Source: Tetmemena sp. SeJ-2015
Lineage: Eukaryota; Ciliophora; Spirotrichea; Sporadotrichida; Oxytrichidae
Direction: 5' to 3'
NCBI GenBank assembly: GCA_027382625.1
Contig: JAJKFJ010022933.1
Coordinates: 1 to 64,000, forward strand
Length of the DNA: 64,000 bases
Below are positions 24,451 to 36,020 of the stretch, one piece after another (within the stretch, counting starts at the first letter, position 1; the number at the start of each line of letters is the position of its first letter). Made by a program: the position numbers and the translations under genes. The notes below the pieces were generated by a model. It worked only from the letters and a program-made list of their open reading frames with translations, made no database searches and had not been told where the DNA came from.

Positions 24451-24963
24451 AAAATTTAATAATAAAATTATTCTTCACTCATCATTTTGTAACTTGAAGT
24501 AAGGGCAAGCGTTGAAAATAGCGATAATAAATATTTATGACTGCATTCATAATTACACACAAGAAATATTCAATAAGCAGGACCCAAAGCATTGAAATAA
24601 TCAATATAATTAAAAATAATGAGTTTTCTTATAAGAAAAAAAAAAGATAATTTAGGGTTTGAAAAATATAAAAGCATTGAAATAAAAATTTGCAGCTATT
24701 TTTAGTGTTAAAGATCTTAAATTTTGATATAAATTGGATCTGATCAATAATTAATCTATTTATTCCATTCGAAAATCATCAAGAAATAACTGATAATAGA
24801 ACTATAATAAATTGCAAGCATCTTCAAAATGCATTTATTCCCTTTTCTTTCTTTCTTCACTTTCATATTCTTATTCTCCCTTATTCTCGTTTTGGGTTGT
24901 ATCCAGGTGAATAAAATTTGCTAATGATTGTTTAAATTTAAAATAATAAGTTTATTAGAAATA
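24451..24963. other. Intergenic region between divergent CK1 and DHHC genes
   Basis: It is very AT-rich. It holds a short hydrophobic open frame from 24829 that ends at a GT site but does not splice in phase into the DHHC gene. It is probably the shared 5' region of the two divergent genes. Confidence 0.5.
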
Positions 24964-26727
24964 ATGCCGAGGAGACTGCCAGTTCGACCAGCAAAGCTGA
25001 TCGGAAACCTTTTCGTTCTCTTTATAATGTTCATCATAGCTGCTGTATATTACACCTATGTTTTTGTAGTTTGGGGACCGAGAACCCTAGGTAACTGATT
25101 TGAGTATTGAATTTGCTCTAATGAGTGATTTATAGACAACTTCTACGTTCTGATATTGTTGGCTTTCTTTCATGTGTTCTTCATATTGTTAGTTTGGTCG
25201 TTTTTCCAAGCGATGACCACCGACCCGGGCTAAGTTCCTGTATTTTGGGTAAATATCTTCATTAATATTTGAATGATAATAGGGATTCCATCTCGGAGAC
25301 CCTGAGAATAAGCGCAGACGCTATTGCCTGATGTGCAACGTATTCAAGCCAGAGAGATGCCATCACTGCTCGGCTTGTAATAGGTGTGTTCTTAATATGG
25401 ACCATCATTGCCCATGGATTAATAACTGCGTTGGGTTTTGGAACAGAAAATACTTCATGCTCCTTCTCATATACGTTTTCTTCTCCACCTACTACGTTTT
25501 CTTCAGCATGGGTTACGACTTTGTGATGTCAGTGAAGTGGGAAATAGACACTTATTATCCTCAAATGCAAATATAGCATTTGATAATTGAAATATTTCTT
25601 CATCTTAAATATTACAGCCACACCGTGCATGACAGATCTGAGCTCATAAGATGCACTATAATCTAACTGGCTTTCATAGTAAACACTTTGATAGGAGTGT
25701 TGATGACTTTCTTTTTGAAATTCCATATATATTTGGTGTCTACTAACAAAACCACCATTGAAAACTTAGACAAGAAAGGTCAGCAGTACAAGAGCGTGTA
25801 TGACATTAGTTCCGAGTACAACTGGCAGCAGGTATTTGGAGCTAATAAGTGGCTTTGGCCCTTCCCTGTGTTTATGAGTAGTGGAAAGCCTGTTGGAGAT
25901 GGTATTTACTGGGAGAATAACAACAAGGAAGATAAACTTTCACAGGCTAGTCCTGATACAAACAGGAGAACATCAATGTCTCCTACAAAGGGACAGCAAA
26001 GTGGACACGCTAATTAAACACCGGGAATTAACCACAGAGGTGGATAGTCAGTTGCTCAAAGTTCAAACATGAACTACAGCGCTCAACAACAACCAATATA
26101 AAGAAATCTAGCTTCAAATGATGCAACTCCTAATCAGTAAAGAGGAGCCTAGCCCTAGAATTATAACCAAGGAGGCGGCTAGTATTGGCAGCAATAACAG
26201 CAGTTCTAAAACTAGAGTATGAACAGTGGAGCCTTTTCCCCACAGGACTCCCAGCATTTAAGAGCCTAATAGCAACAGATCTAGAAGTTTATTTCTCTTA
26301 TAATGCGTGTTTCATTTTAATCTACTAGAGAAATCAACAGCAATAGCAAATGATGATGCAACAGCAGTAAATGATGAACCAGAACCCTGATAATAGAATA
26401 ATACTGCACCAAGAGGACAATAGAGAGATGATGAGAAGAAATCTATAGGCTATATCTCAGAATCATGCTAGGGCATTGCAATTGTCCTAAAATATCAGTT
26501 AAAATCAAACCTAACAGCAATAATAAAATACTTAGAACAGATATCATAATTATTAGATTAATTTAATTTAAAGACCAAGTTATGGGCAGAGTCAAAATTA
26601 GAGATAGTTTGGTGTTGGAGGTACTGCTTCCAAATCTTCCGCATCCGGACAAAAGGCAGGAGGATAATTAAGTGGAAATGCAGGTAGTGGAACAGTCAAA
26701 GGTCTCAATAGGAAGAGGAAGGTTTGA
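24964..26727 (+). CDS. DHHC-type palmitoyltransferase with Q/N-rich tail
   Basis: S-acyltransferase of the zDHHC family. Four transmembrane helices: two before the core ([18 protein letters not shown] and [13 protein letters not shown]), then the cysteine-rich domain [21 protein letters not shown] with [16 protein letters not shown] (catalytic DHHC), then two more ([18 protein letters not shown] and [16 protein letters not shown]). TDPGQVP (DPG motif) and NKTTIENLD (TTxE motif) are present. GT-AG introns lie near 25091-25135 and 25251-25284. The C-terminal tail of some 200 residues is Q/N-rich and basic at the end (GLNRKRKV). An IES with pointer CTAGA interrupts the tail. Start ATG 24964 gives [12 protein letters not shown]. 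The substrate is unknown. Confidence 0.93.
26281..26329 (+). other. IES, pointer CTAGA, 44 bp
   Basis: CTAGA occurs at 26281-26285 and 26325-26329. The interior looks intron-like (gttt...ctactag), but GT-AG splicing leaves the wrong frame. Pointer excision gives QQQIQRNQQQQQMMM and keeps the frame open to TGA 26725. Confidence 0.82.
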
Positions 26728-27547
26728 GTAAAATTTTCTATACAAAGTATACTAAAATGAATTTTATTGTTATTCAATATTTTCATAATCTATAAATGGA
26801 GATAAAAAAAATAGCAAATATTTCATTGTTCAATGACTTTCACTTTTGTATTCTCTTAAATTTATTTTAGGTGCATAAGATAGGTTTAGAATCTTTAAGT
26901 ATTTTTTTACAGTCAACTATCATTGAAAAATATTCAAGAGAGATCACTATTTTAATTGAACTTACTTTAAAAAGGCGTAGGAAATATATTTTTAATTTCC
27001 CCTTATTTTACGATTAATCTTCTCACAAGTAAATACACCCATTTTCTACGAAGCTAAATGTTAAAACCCTCAGACCTCCCCAGGGTTTTAACCAACATTA
27101 AATAAACAAAAGATTTATAAACTCCCTCTTATTCAAGGGGAGGTCCATTTAATTTTATATTTGTAAATTATCTCAATTAATTATTAAATTATCTAATTCG
27201 ATAAATTGATAATTTCATTCCATTTAAAAAGTAAAATTTTCTTTTAATTAGGTTTTTATTAAATCTTTCTATCATTTCTAACCTCATTTTTAAATAAAAA
27301 TGCTAAAAATGAGTTTTTTTATTCTCAAGATATTATTAAAAGCTACTTTTAAATCTCCTTTTATGTTTTATTTTTAATGATTAAAAGATTATACTAATTA
27401 ATATTATCTCACTCCCTCCCAACTTATTGGTATTTTTATTGGAGAATTAATAATTTAAAAGTAGTAGTATCTTTCTCATCATTTATTACCGCCTAAATCT
27501 ATTCAGTCACCCTCACCTCCAAAAAATACTAGTTACCTCAAAATATA
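26728..27547. other. 820-base AT-rich gap without a recognised gene
   Basis: There is no open frame with recognisable motifs on either strand. It contains a perfect 11-bp stem hairpin at 27060-27092 and is otherwise 75-80 percent A+T by eye. Confidence 0.5.
27060..27092. repeat. Hairpin, 11-bp perfect stem
   Basis: GTTAAAACCCT (27060-27070) pairs with AGGGTTTTAAC (27082-27092) around an 11-base pyrimidine-rich loop. It lies in a gene-free stretch downstream of the DHHC gene. Confidence 0.7.
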
Positions 27548-29223
27548 ATGTTAGCAGTTCAATCCAACATACCTCACTCTTTCTTGCTAGAAAAGGAAGG
27601 CGAGAGGATAAGCGATGTAGATAGTTGCAGCAGTAACAACTCCAGCCTCATTATAAGTCATTCCTTCGATGAAGTTTTCGAAGTATCAGCCACCAAGTTC
27701 CATCAAAAGCTTAATTCAGTATAATCAAATGATCTCTCCAGAGATAAAATAGAAAACAATAGCACTGACTTCTCTTTCTGCTCGTAGCCCCAGATTGATA
27801 CAGCCTCTTCAATTCCCTTCGAAGAGGTGCCAGATAGTAGCAAGAATCTCCTCGGAAAAGAAATAGAATCTAGTTAAGATGTACCTATTTTTCTTGAAGA
27901 GGAATAGAATAAAAGGAAAAGCTGTTCCATTTGCAAAGATCCATGAACTCAAGAATTTTCTTAGGAGTGCTAATTTTGTGATTATAATATCTGCAGATAA
28001 TGCTTCGATGAGATTTATCCAAAATCTCAATCTAGATTACTTGCCACAAAATGCCTTAATTAATAATGCTAGAGAGTTTAAAAGTAGAGATCTTGGCTTC
28101 CCAACTAAAGTTAGGTAAGTAGAGAGTCATTCTTATAATTCAATTTATTCTATTCAACTTCTGTTGTTAAATCTTTCCTATAGGCCTTTTCGTATGATGG
28201 TGGAGTTGGATGGTCCCAAATGTTAAAATTAAGTGAGCTTATACCAAATCCAAAGAGCAGAGAATACTTCATATAAGCTGATGATCTTAAGACTAACTTC
28301 TTCTAGAAATAAACTTCAAAGTTGTTCAGGTGCAATATTTGTAAGAAAGGGAGTATTCCTTTCTCCGATTTTCAATAACACTTTGAGGTTGATTGCCCTA
28401 GTATAATAATAGCTTGCTCTGGTTGCAAAATGTTTGAATGTCCGAGATCCATCTTTCACGAGCATAAAAATCAATGCGGATTCAGCGAACATACATGTCC
28501 AAAATGCGAGCAGGTCTACTTGCTAAAAGATTTAAAGAGCCATGATTGCTTTGGAATCTTGCAAAAGAAACACAACCAAGTACTGATAGAAAACTTAAGT
28601 TGTGAGGCCATAATTGATGATCTTAGGGCATAAGATTCAGAATAGAGAAAGAGATTCAAGGATCTAGTTGTCAGCATCAAAAGTTTAAATAAGCAACTTT
28701 AAGTCCTTAATAGAGAGATCAGTGGCGAAGCTTAACTTGAAACAAAGGCATTTGGCAGGAATTTTTGCAAAAGATGCAAGCATGGTGTGGGCCATCTGAT
28801 GTGCGGGAGTTGTAAAGACTACATCTGCTTTGGCTGCAGGAGCTACTGTTGGAAGTGTATACATACTAAGAGCTAGTTCATATTTCGAGGAAATAGTTAT
28901 AATGCATCTCCAGAAAAGGCAGAAGTCCTTGGCTCAATAAATCATAGTTCATTCATAAAGAAAAGAGATGATAAAGCTGTTTATAAATAGCTCTAAAATG
29001 GCTAATACAAGAATACTAAGTTCGATAAATTTCACAACATGTACTCGAATACTTTGCCTACTGATAAATTTCAAATTAAAAATGTGATTTCAATTTTACT
29101 GTGCAGTAGTCACAAGTAACTGTCACCTTTTGCTCAACATGCGTTGAATAATGCAACATCTGCAAAGAATCGTTTTGCTAGAGTTGCAATAAGTGCATAT
29201 GTAACATTCATGAAGACAGCTGA
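27548..29223 (+). CDS. Cysteine-rich TRAF-type zinc-finger protein
   Basis: An acidic, serine-rich N-terminus is followed by successive zinc-binding clusters: CSICKEFSQECQFCDYNICRQC; then after a 69-nt GT-AG intron (about 28117-28185) TRAF-like fingers CNICKKG...HFEVDC, CSGCKMFECPRS..HKNQC and CPKCEQ...DLKSHDC; a coiled-coil stretch; CKRCKHGVGHLMCGSCKDYICFGC; and a final CNICKESFCQSCNKCIC. A 23-nt intron (29084-29106) precedes the last cluster. A 15-bp segment with an in-frame TGA at 27944-27946 must be removed. TRAF-type fingers mediate protein-protein contacts in ubiquitin and signalling scaffolds; a true RING is not evident. The TGA is at 29221-29223. Confidence 0.8.
27936..27954 (+). other. 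IES, pointer AAGA, 15 bp, removes TGA
   Basis: AAGA occurs at 27936-27939 and 27951-27954. Excision deletes an in-frame TGA without changing the frame and brings the cysteines into a regular CSICKEFSQECQFC spacing. Confidence 0.78.
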
Positions 29224-29486
29224 TTTAATATACGAAAATAGTTTCAAGACCTATGACTAAAGAAAACTGTAAATATACGACTGTGCTACTATCTAGATCA
29301 GCCAATTTTTTCTTGAGTTCTTAACTTCTTCTTAAGCTTTTCCTTAAAACTTCAATGCATCCTTTTTTCTATATTGAACTTTAGCTTGCTGAAAAGTAGG
29401 GATAAAGATATTGTTTTATGTTCAAAATTTCATAAATTTTGAAGAGGATCAATGAATTAGTAGAAAATCAAAGTAAATGAAATTAA
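29224..29486. other. Short gap between converging genes
   Basis: AT-rich, with no recognised feature. It is probably the 3' regions of the zinc-finger gene (+) and the small minus-strand gene. Confidence 0.4.
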
Positions 29487-30145
29487 TCAAAGTAAATTTT
29501 TCATTGGCCTTCCTAAAATAAGATGGTTGCGATTAGGCATGTGTTAGCTCATTATAAGAGCTTTGAATGGCTTAGAAAACTTGTACTTATCAGGATCTAC
29601 AGCTTCATATGTAGGTTGAGGTTCTTTTTTGATTGATTCAAATTTCCTGTCATCGTACCTCTCTATTTTAATATTCCATGTGAGCTTCTTATTTTTGGAT
29701 AAAGAAGATGGGAAAAGTTCTTTAGGTTCAAACCTTCCCTCATGAGCATCGAATGTGTTGATTGGGAGTCTTTTAGTTTGCCTGCTAAATCGATAATTCA
29801 TAATATGAGGCTATAGCTAAGAGTTCTCTAAACTGCCAGTCAAGCTAATATCAGGTAAGCTTCCACATTTTGAGATTGATATCCTGCTGTTATCAATAGT
29901 ATGCTAAGATTAGGATTTGCTGAGATTTAAGTTCTTGCTGTACTTCTTATGCTTCTGTAAAGGATTTAGAAGCTTTTTGGGCGTTTGAAGCTACGTAAGG
30001 GAATCCCTTAGTTGCTAAAGTTCATGATGATCCTCATCTTCTTCGCCTTAATCCTCCCCTATAGTTTCTCTTATTGTTATTGCCTTAGATTTATCGAACT
30101 CAGATTATAAGCATTAAAGATTATAAGAGTTTGGGTATGAGATCG
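29487..30145 (-). CDS. Uncharacterised small basic protein, 5' exon missing
   Basis: Not recognised. A continuous frame (TAA/TAG as Gln) runs from an apparent splice acceptor ending at 30146 (ttattag) to TGA 29487-29489. It has an acidic patch (EEDEDHHE), then basic and serine-rich sequence (KKYSKNLNLSK, RFSRQTKRLPIN) and a C-terminus with PDKYKFSKPFKALIM. A GT donor (gtaagt) lies at 30162-30167 on the minus strand, so the first exon should lie upstream, where the plus-strand frame at 30193 begins. I could not find its start codon. Confidence 0.5.
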
Positions 30146-30192
30146 CTAATAAAATAGTTAACTTACTTACTCAAAATAAATATTCTTCTTAA

Positions 30193-30600
30193 ATGGAACT
30201 TTCAAAAGAATTACTCTCCAGGTACACCCAAGAATACTCACTCGACGAGAGCACTCGCTCCAAAGCAGAGGAGCTTTATCTAGAATACATAGCTAAATCC
30301 GGTGGACAGCTTGGTGTAAGTTTTAAACAGAAATCAAGCATTTATGGACTTCTAAAATTAAACAGCGGATGGATTTTATCCGCGCACTGATTGAAGAAGA
30401 CCGCAATCTCTGTTTGCAAATAAAATCAAATAATTTACTAAGTTATATAGTCCGGGAATGAGAACTACTTCCATCTATTGATGAGGGTAGCAATTTTGGT
30501 TTCATCACGATGCTAAGAATACAGAACTGTGGATGGTGTCATAGTGAGGGGTGCTGATCTATCAGTTACCTAGTTCCTAAGAGGAAGCCCGGAAATAAGG
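30193..30600 (+). CDS. Small unknown gene or gene fragment
   Basis: ATG 30193 opens a helical, charged frame (ELSKELLSRYTQEYS, STRSKAEELYLEY). A 50-nt GT-AG intron starting near 30317 joins it to RMDFIRALIEEDRN. After an AT-rich stretch (30415-30465) a further open segment contains NENYFHLLMRVAILVSS and VDGVIVRGADLSV, ending at a donor-like site near 30600. I cannot join the segments into one protein with confidence and do not recognise it. It may be a short gene or isolated germline segments of a gene assembled elsewhere. Confidence 0.4.
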
Positions 30601-30619
30601 TAAGCTCAAGCGAATCTAT

Positions 30620-31036
30620 TTGCATGGGGAGGGAGAAGTAGATTATTTCACAATAATTTAAAAATATTCTTGAATGGATATGTTATAATTTTTACCTGGT
30701 ATAGTATTGATGATTTCGTCTACAATAATTATAAATAAATAAAATTGAATATACACGCTTGGCCTATTTATTGAACAAGTGAAGCTTGAAGATATAGTCA
30801 TTTCAGACTGCTCCTTAATATAATTAGCTTATAAAATATATATAAATTCATACTTTTCTTCACTTTTGTATTCTAAAATTCCATATATAGAATTTTTGAT
30901 TCAGCATCCCTAAAAAAGATCTTTTGAATTAATCTATTCACAAAAAACCAATTTTTGAGATATTTTTAGAAAATTTTTATTTTCTCATATAATTTAGTAA
31001 ACTAATAAATTCTATTCACTTCTAAAACAAGTAATA
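30620..31036. other. AT-rich gap upstream of the pocket-protein gene
   Basis: Over 75 percent A+T by eye and no credible open frame. It is likely the upstream region of the retinoblastoma-like gene. Confidence 0.4.
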
Positions 31037-34000
31037 ATGAAGGAATTCTAACAAGCTCACACTGTGTTCCTAAAGTTTGAGGAAGTATGGTCCAAGCTAG
31101 GAATTAGAGATAAGACTCTCAACAAAGCAAGTGAGGAGAAAATTAGGAAGCTAGCCTGGCTAATATTCAGCATCGCCAAAGGTATTATAATTATTCTAAC
31201 TAAAATTCTAAAGTGAGGCTGTTGCAAAGAAGGGGAGACTTAGTTGAGTCTGCATACACCTTGGTGTCGGTATTCATCCATATAATATAGCTCCTTCCCT
31301 CAGAAGTGGAGTGCGAATTAGTGCAAAGTAATTATTTACAATTCGTTCATCCTTAGCAAAGGTTTTAAAAAGGATACTGAAATACAAGACCCTGAGTAGT
31401 TAAAGCAGAGGTTTCAGGAATTTTTAGTCCAATACTTCAAATCTGTCATTAAAGCTCAGGATGCTCAACCTATTTTGATACATATCGATTCAATGGAATA
31501 ACTTCTGTTAAAGGTATGAATATAATTCAATAAAACTCTGCTTAGTTGAAAGAGAAAGGAGTAATTAGAGGCATTTTATCGTAGTCTAATCAAGGTCAAG
31601 GAGAGAATCAATAAATTGAAAATGAGCCTATTCACCAAGACCTGCAAATACTTGAGTCTAACCTGCCATCATGCCATATTAGAGCTAGATGTTTGCATGG
31701 AATGCTAGATGCAGACAATCTCAACCATAACTATCAAAAGCTTGACTCAATGTATTAAAAGAAGCTACAGCCATCTGAGCTAGATGACAGGCACTTTATC
31801 AATACTGATCTTAAAAATCTAACACCTTGTAAGCTCTCTCCATTTGCCAAGCATTCTATATATACTCGCAAACTTCAGCCTCCCACACCGCAGAAACAAG
31901 TTAGTGGAGAAGGAAGTAATCTTGAACCTCCCAATAAAAGAGTACTGCATTCATCTAGACTTTTAAACTACGATTCAAATGCAAATCCATAGAATACTAA
32001 AATGGAAAATGCAGCTTCTATTACTCTTGAGTAAAAGCTGAATGAAATCAGGTTCCCTTAGAGAGTTCCTAACTCTCCCTACTCTATTAAGCAAATTACA
32101 CCCGCTACTCCTATAAGTATGATGATGGAACTTAAAACTTGGTTAAACCAAAATCTCAACAGAGTGGTAATGGATGAGTAGTACAATATTTCTAAGAATG
32201 TTCTTGGATTTTATAGCATTTATTGATTTGTAAACCCTTCAAACCCAGAGCAAAGAGATCCCATAGCTAAGTTTGTTTGCGAGTAGATAGACCAAAGTAC
32301 TAACTGTTTCTTGGACGCTCTTATTCTCAGAGAAAATGGAAGGAATGACCCTCGCTTCCTTGATACTTACATGATCAGATACGGCAGAAGCATAAGAATA
32401 CTTACTTACAGAATATTAGACGAACTTCTAATAAGAGAGCAGAGAAGCCCTACTTAAGCCAACGTATACCCACCAGACTTTTCTCATCTTAAACATTTAA
32501 TGTATGCTTACTATATGATCTTCTTTCTAAGGATGTATTCCTAAAGTCAGTATTTGCTTGCGCCTTGGAAACTGTTCTCTTCATCCAGTCTATTAGAAAC
32601 ATTAGTATCTTTGAAGTACTTTCACTAATTGGACTTCAATCTTTTGATATGTGGAGACTACTTGCTAGTTTTCTCAAATTTGATCAATAAATGCCGAAGA
32701 ATCTAAATGATCATTTCAGACAGATTGAGACTAAAATTGTTTCAGAGACTGCATGGAATACCGGCTCTTCAGTCGTAATAATTATAAGTTAAATTGGAAT
32801 TTATGAAATCGTGTCTATCATTAGAAATTTGTTCCTAGAGTAGAGGGAACTTCTGTCATCTTCTCAAGAACAAGAAATGAGAGCAAGACAGGACTAAATA
32901 ATCCAATCCTATCAAATGTTCTTCAAAAGAGTACTCCATCTAGCTTCTTAAAGAGTCTTAGATTTGGGGCTTGCACTCAATCTAAATGATGAAATAATGG
33001 AGAAAATTTGGATGATTATGAAACTAATGCTAGGCTATGAAACCTAGTTGCTTATGAACAGACATTTAGATCAGCTAGTTATGTGCACCATCTTTTGCGT
33101 GTGCAAGGTTCACCCAGAAATACAGATTACTTTCGGAAACATCATCAATAAATATGCAGATCTCAATAGACATATTCGCCATGTGCAAAATGTCTACTTG
33201 CAAGTTGAGACAGTTAAGGGACAAAAGTAGGATATCATTCAGTTCTACAATTAGGTGTATATCAAAACCATGAAAGAGTACATTGCTCATATTAAGCCAA
33301 GTTTCCAGTAAAGCTAAACGCAATCTGGTTTGCATCTAGGAGAGGGCTAGTAGCCACCTAGAACCCCTTAGATTACCAGACCACCTTTGCTGACACCTTA
33401 GCTATCAAAGCCCTCTATCAGAGCATTGTGTCCTCAATCCCCCTTAAAATAAAGTCTGCCTCCTCCTATGATGAATTACAACACAATTTATCAACAAAAT
33501 GTGAGATCATAGCATGGAACTCCACTTCTTCCTCACAGAATGATGCAATCTCCTCTTCATCCAAATAATTATATGACACCTAGGACTCATCAATTGTATG
33601 CATTTGGAGAATCAGCAACCGGCGAACTAGATAAAATCTAAAGCATGTTTAAGAAGTAGACACAAAACGCTTCCTAAGGGCAAGCTAACTTCTAACAGCC
33701 ACCTCCTATTGGCTCGGCATAAAGCATCAAGAATTCACTCATTCAAAATATAAAGAAGACTGCAACTGCTTCATCACAGTTAGTGGAACCCCAAATTATG
33801 CCATCTGTACAACGAGGTAATTTGCCTACTGTTGGAGGAACAGCTGCAAGAATTTCAGAGCCTAAGATAAATATAACTTAGCCCTCTGTAAATATGGCTG
33901 GAATAGCTACTCTTTCAAATGCTTCATTGAATATCTTGAGTCAAGGAAAGAAGGAACCATAAATTGGAGAGCCCTAAATTAATTTAGGAGGTGGATTATC

Positions 34001-34212
34001 TTCTGCAAGTCAGTAATTAATGGCCGGAATGGCGATCAAGAAGGAAGTAACTACAAATAACCCTAGTACAAGTAATCAATCATAGTCCTCTCAAAACTTA
34101 TTTTTAATATACTCATGATGGAATAAGAACCGTCAAGAGCGAGGATTACTATATTGCCTGTGAAAATGAGGACACTTTGTAGTTTGATATTTAGTATGCT
34201 TTAAATATTTGA
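31037..34212 (+). CDS. Retinoblastoma-like pocket protein
   Basis: All parts of the RB family are visible in order. The N-terminal cyclin-like domain has WLIFSIAK and DLVESAYTLVSVFIHII. Pocket A has TPISMMMELKTWLNQNLN, FVCEQIDQSTNCFLDALIL and then SVFACALETVLF. The A-end helix includes SFDMWRLLASFLKF, ETKIVSETAWN. Pocket B has the near-diagnostic MNRHLDQLVMCTIFCVCKVH and FYNQVYIKTMKEYI. A long S/P/Q-rich tail with Ser-Pro and Thr-Pro sites follows, typical CDK targets. The protein would repress E2F-type factors in the cell cycle. Small introns and IESs interrupt it, the clearest at 32486-32522 (ATCTT); others near 31176-31225, 31318-31362 and 34100 are probable. A GT-AG intron lies near 31515-31545. 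The TGA is at 34210-34212. Confidence 0.9.
32486..32522 (+). other. IES, pointer ATCTT, 32 bp
   Basis: ATCTT occurs at 32486-32490 and 32518-32522. Excision joins PPDFSHL to LSKDVFLKSVFACALE in the pocket A domain. The length is not a multiple of three, and no GT-AG pair fits. Confidence 0.88.
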
Positions 34213-34597
34213 GACTAATCACCCTAACTTAAATTTTCTTTGTCTCTTCTCTCATAAACTAATTACTGCTCATATCTTTTTTCAAGATTCTTAATATCTT
34301 AATCGCTCCAATCCTATTCTAAATCAATGAAAGTTACTCTGATAATTTTAGTATATTACTTCCGCTCTCTATTCCCGCAATTAATATTAACAATTAGTTA
34401 GTTCAATTTAACCGTGCATTTGGAATTATAATTTTAAAACTAAGCTTTTAAAATTTTGAAATTTCTAATTGATAGATATAGTGAGGGATATAATTAAGAA
34501 GGGATCACTACTTATTTATTATTTTGATATTGTTAACAATATAATTTAAATGTAAAAATAAGTAGAAACTTCAGGAGAAGAAATCAACGCAACAGAG
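34213..34597. other. AT-rich gap between pocket-protein and thymidylate kinase genes
   Basis: No recognisable gene. It should contain the 3' end of one gene and the 5' region of the next. Confidence 0.4.
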
Positions 34598-35738
34598 ATG
34601 AGACTTAACAATAGCATGAGTAGTACAGGTTCGGCATCCTCTATAATCCAAAGAGGTCTGTTCATAGTGTTCGAAGGACTTGATAGATCAGGCAAGTCCA
34701 CACAATCACAGAGAGTGGCCAAGTATTTTAGAGAGGAGCTTCAGAGAAAGACAGAATCCATGTCATTCCCAAGTAAGTATTCAAATTCAAAATGCAAAAG
34801 AAAATTGGTACTGCCCGCAGAGGCTTACTTTCCCCAAATTTAAAAGCCATGCTTCATGTAAGAATAAATCTCAAGATATTTCTACTTTTAGTTAGTCTGA
34901 ATTAGAATCATTAAAATAGGATAAATTAGCGTATGAATCTATATTCATTAAACAATTCTTATTTTTAGATTAAGATATTGAGAAAGCATGATTTCATATT
35001 TTTGGAAATTGATCTAAGTTCATTGATTGTAGAGAGAGACACAAAGGGAGGAAAGATTTTGAACGATTACCTGCAAAACAGAGATCTAAAGTTAAATGAC
35101 AGAGCAGTACACACTCTTTTCTCCTTTAACAGGTGGGAAATGCAGCCAGAAATTATTGACATGCTGAAGAGCGGTACCAACATCATTTGCGATCGCTACG
35201 CTTTCTCAGGAGTAGCTTATTCTGCGGCTAAGGTAAATTTTACTAAAGAGATTGTATTCAAATTTGTTGCAAGTCTTTTATCCTGTGACCATAATTTGTT
35301 TAAACTTGCCAGAATCAATTTCTGGTCATTTTAAATATTCCTAAGCTCCTTCTCTAAGTTCTAGGATTAATTTTGACCTTAATTTAGGGTATCGATTTCG
35401 AGTGGTGCAAAAATGCAGATAGAGGACTGATAACTCCAGATATTACCTTCTACATCGATGTTGCACCAGATGTACTGGCTTCAAGAGGAAACTTTGGCGA
35501 TGAAAGGTATGAAAGAATAGACTTCCAGAAGAAAGTGGGCCAAGTGTACGAAAGATTCAAATCTCAATTCAGAGACAGCGACCACTGGATAACAATTGAT
35601 GGCAGCAGTCAAAGCATGGATCAGATAACCGCTGAAATTATAGAAAAGATAGTTGCTTATGAGAATGATATTCTGCCGCATGTTGACTTCGAAAAGATGA
35701 GTGAATCTCTCTTCCAAAACGAAAGGGATACTATCTGA
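34598..35738 (+). CDS. Thymidylate (dTMP) kinase
   Basis: Phosphorylates dTMP to dTDP with ATP. The P-loop region FIVFEGLDRSGKSTQ is a typical TMPK start. After a 260-nt GT-AG intron (34773-35032) comes SFPKRDTKGGKILNDYL (DR-type dTMP-binding region), then DRAVHTLFSFNRWE and ICDRYAFSGVAYSAAK (the DRY motif). A second intron (35233-35387) precedes GIDFEWCKNADRGL, PDITFYIDVAPDV and RYERIDFQKKV, the lid and C-terminal helices. Length is near the eukaryotic norm (about 210-230 residues) plus a serine-rich N-terminal extension. I see no IES in it. The TGA is at 35736-35738. Confidence 0.93.
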
Positions 35739-36020
35739 GCAATAAGTATTCACTAAGATTATGAAGATAGTTTAACTAGTGTTGACATATGATTCTGCCA
35801 GTATCAAAGTAAATATCATATAACTTATTCTAAACACTTTATATTCAACTTCTTCAAGGTCATAACCTATTTTAAAGGTTGCAGTTGTGAGGAGTTCAAA
35901 GCCTGTGAACACTAGAATGATATAAATTATAGCATTAATTTGTCTTATACTTTCATTCTTATAAGCTTTGCAATTAAATTATCTTAGCAAAGTTTATTTC
36001 CGGAATTAATAGAAATAATT

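Noticed and set aside
24829..24908. Possible signal-peptide exon upstream of the DHHC gene
   Set aside because: It ends at a GT donor, but every acceptor tried enters the DHHC gene out of frame, and the DHHC protein has its own good start at 24964.
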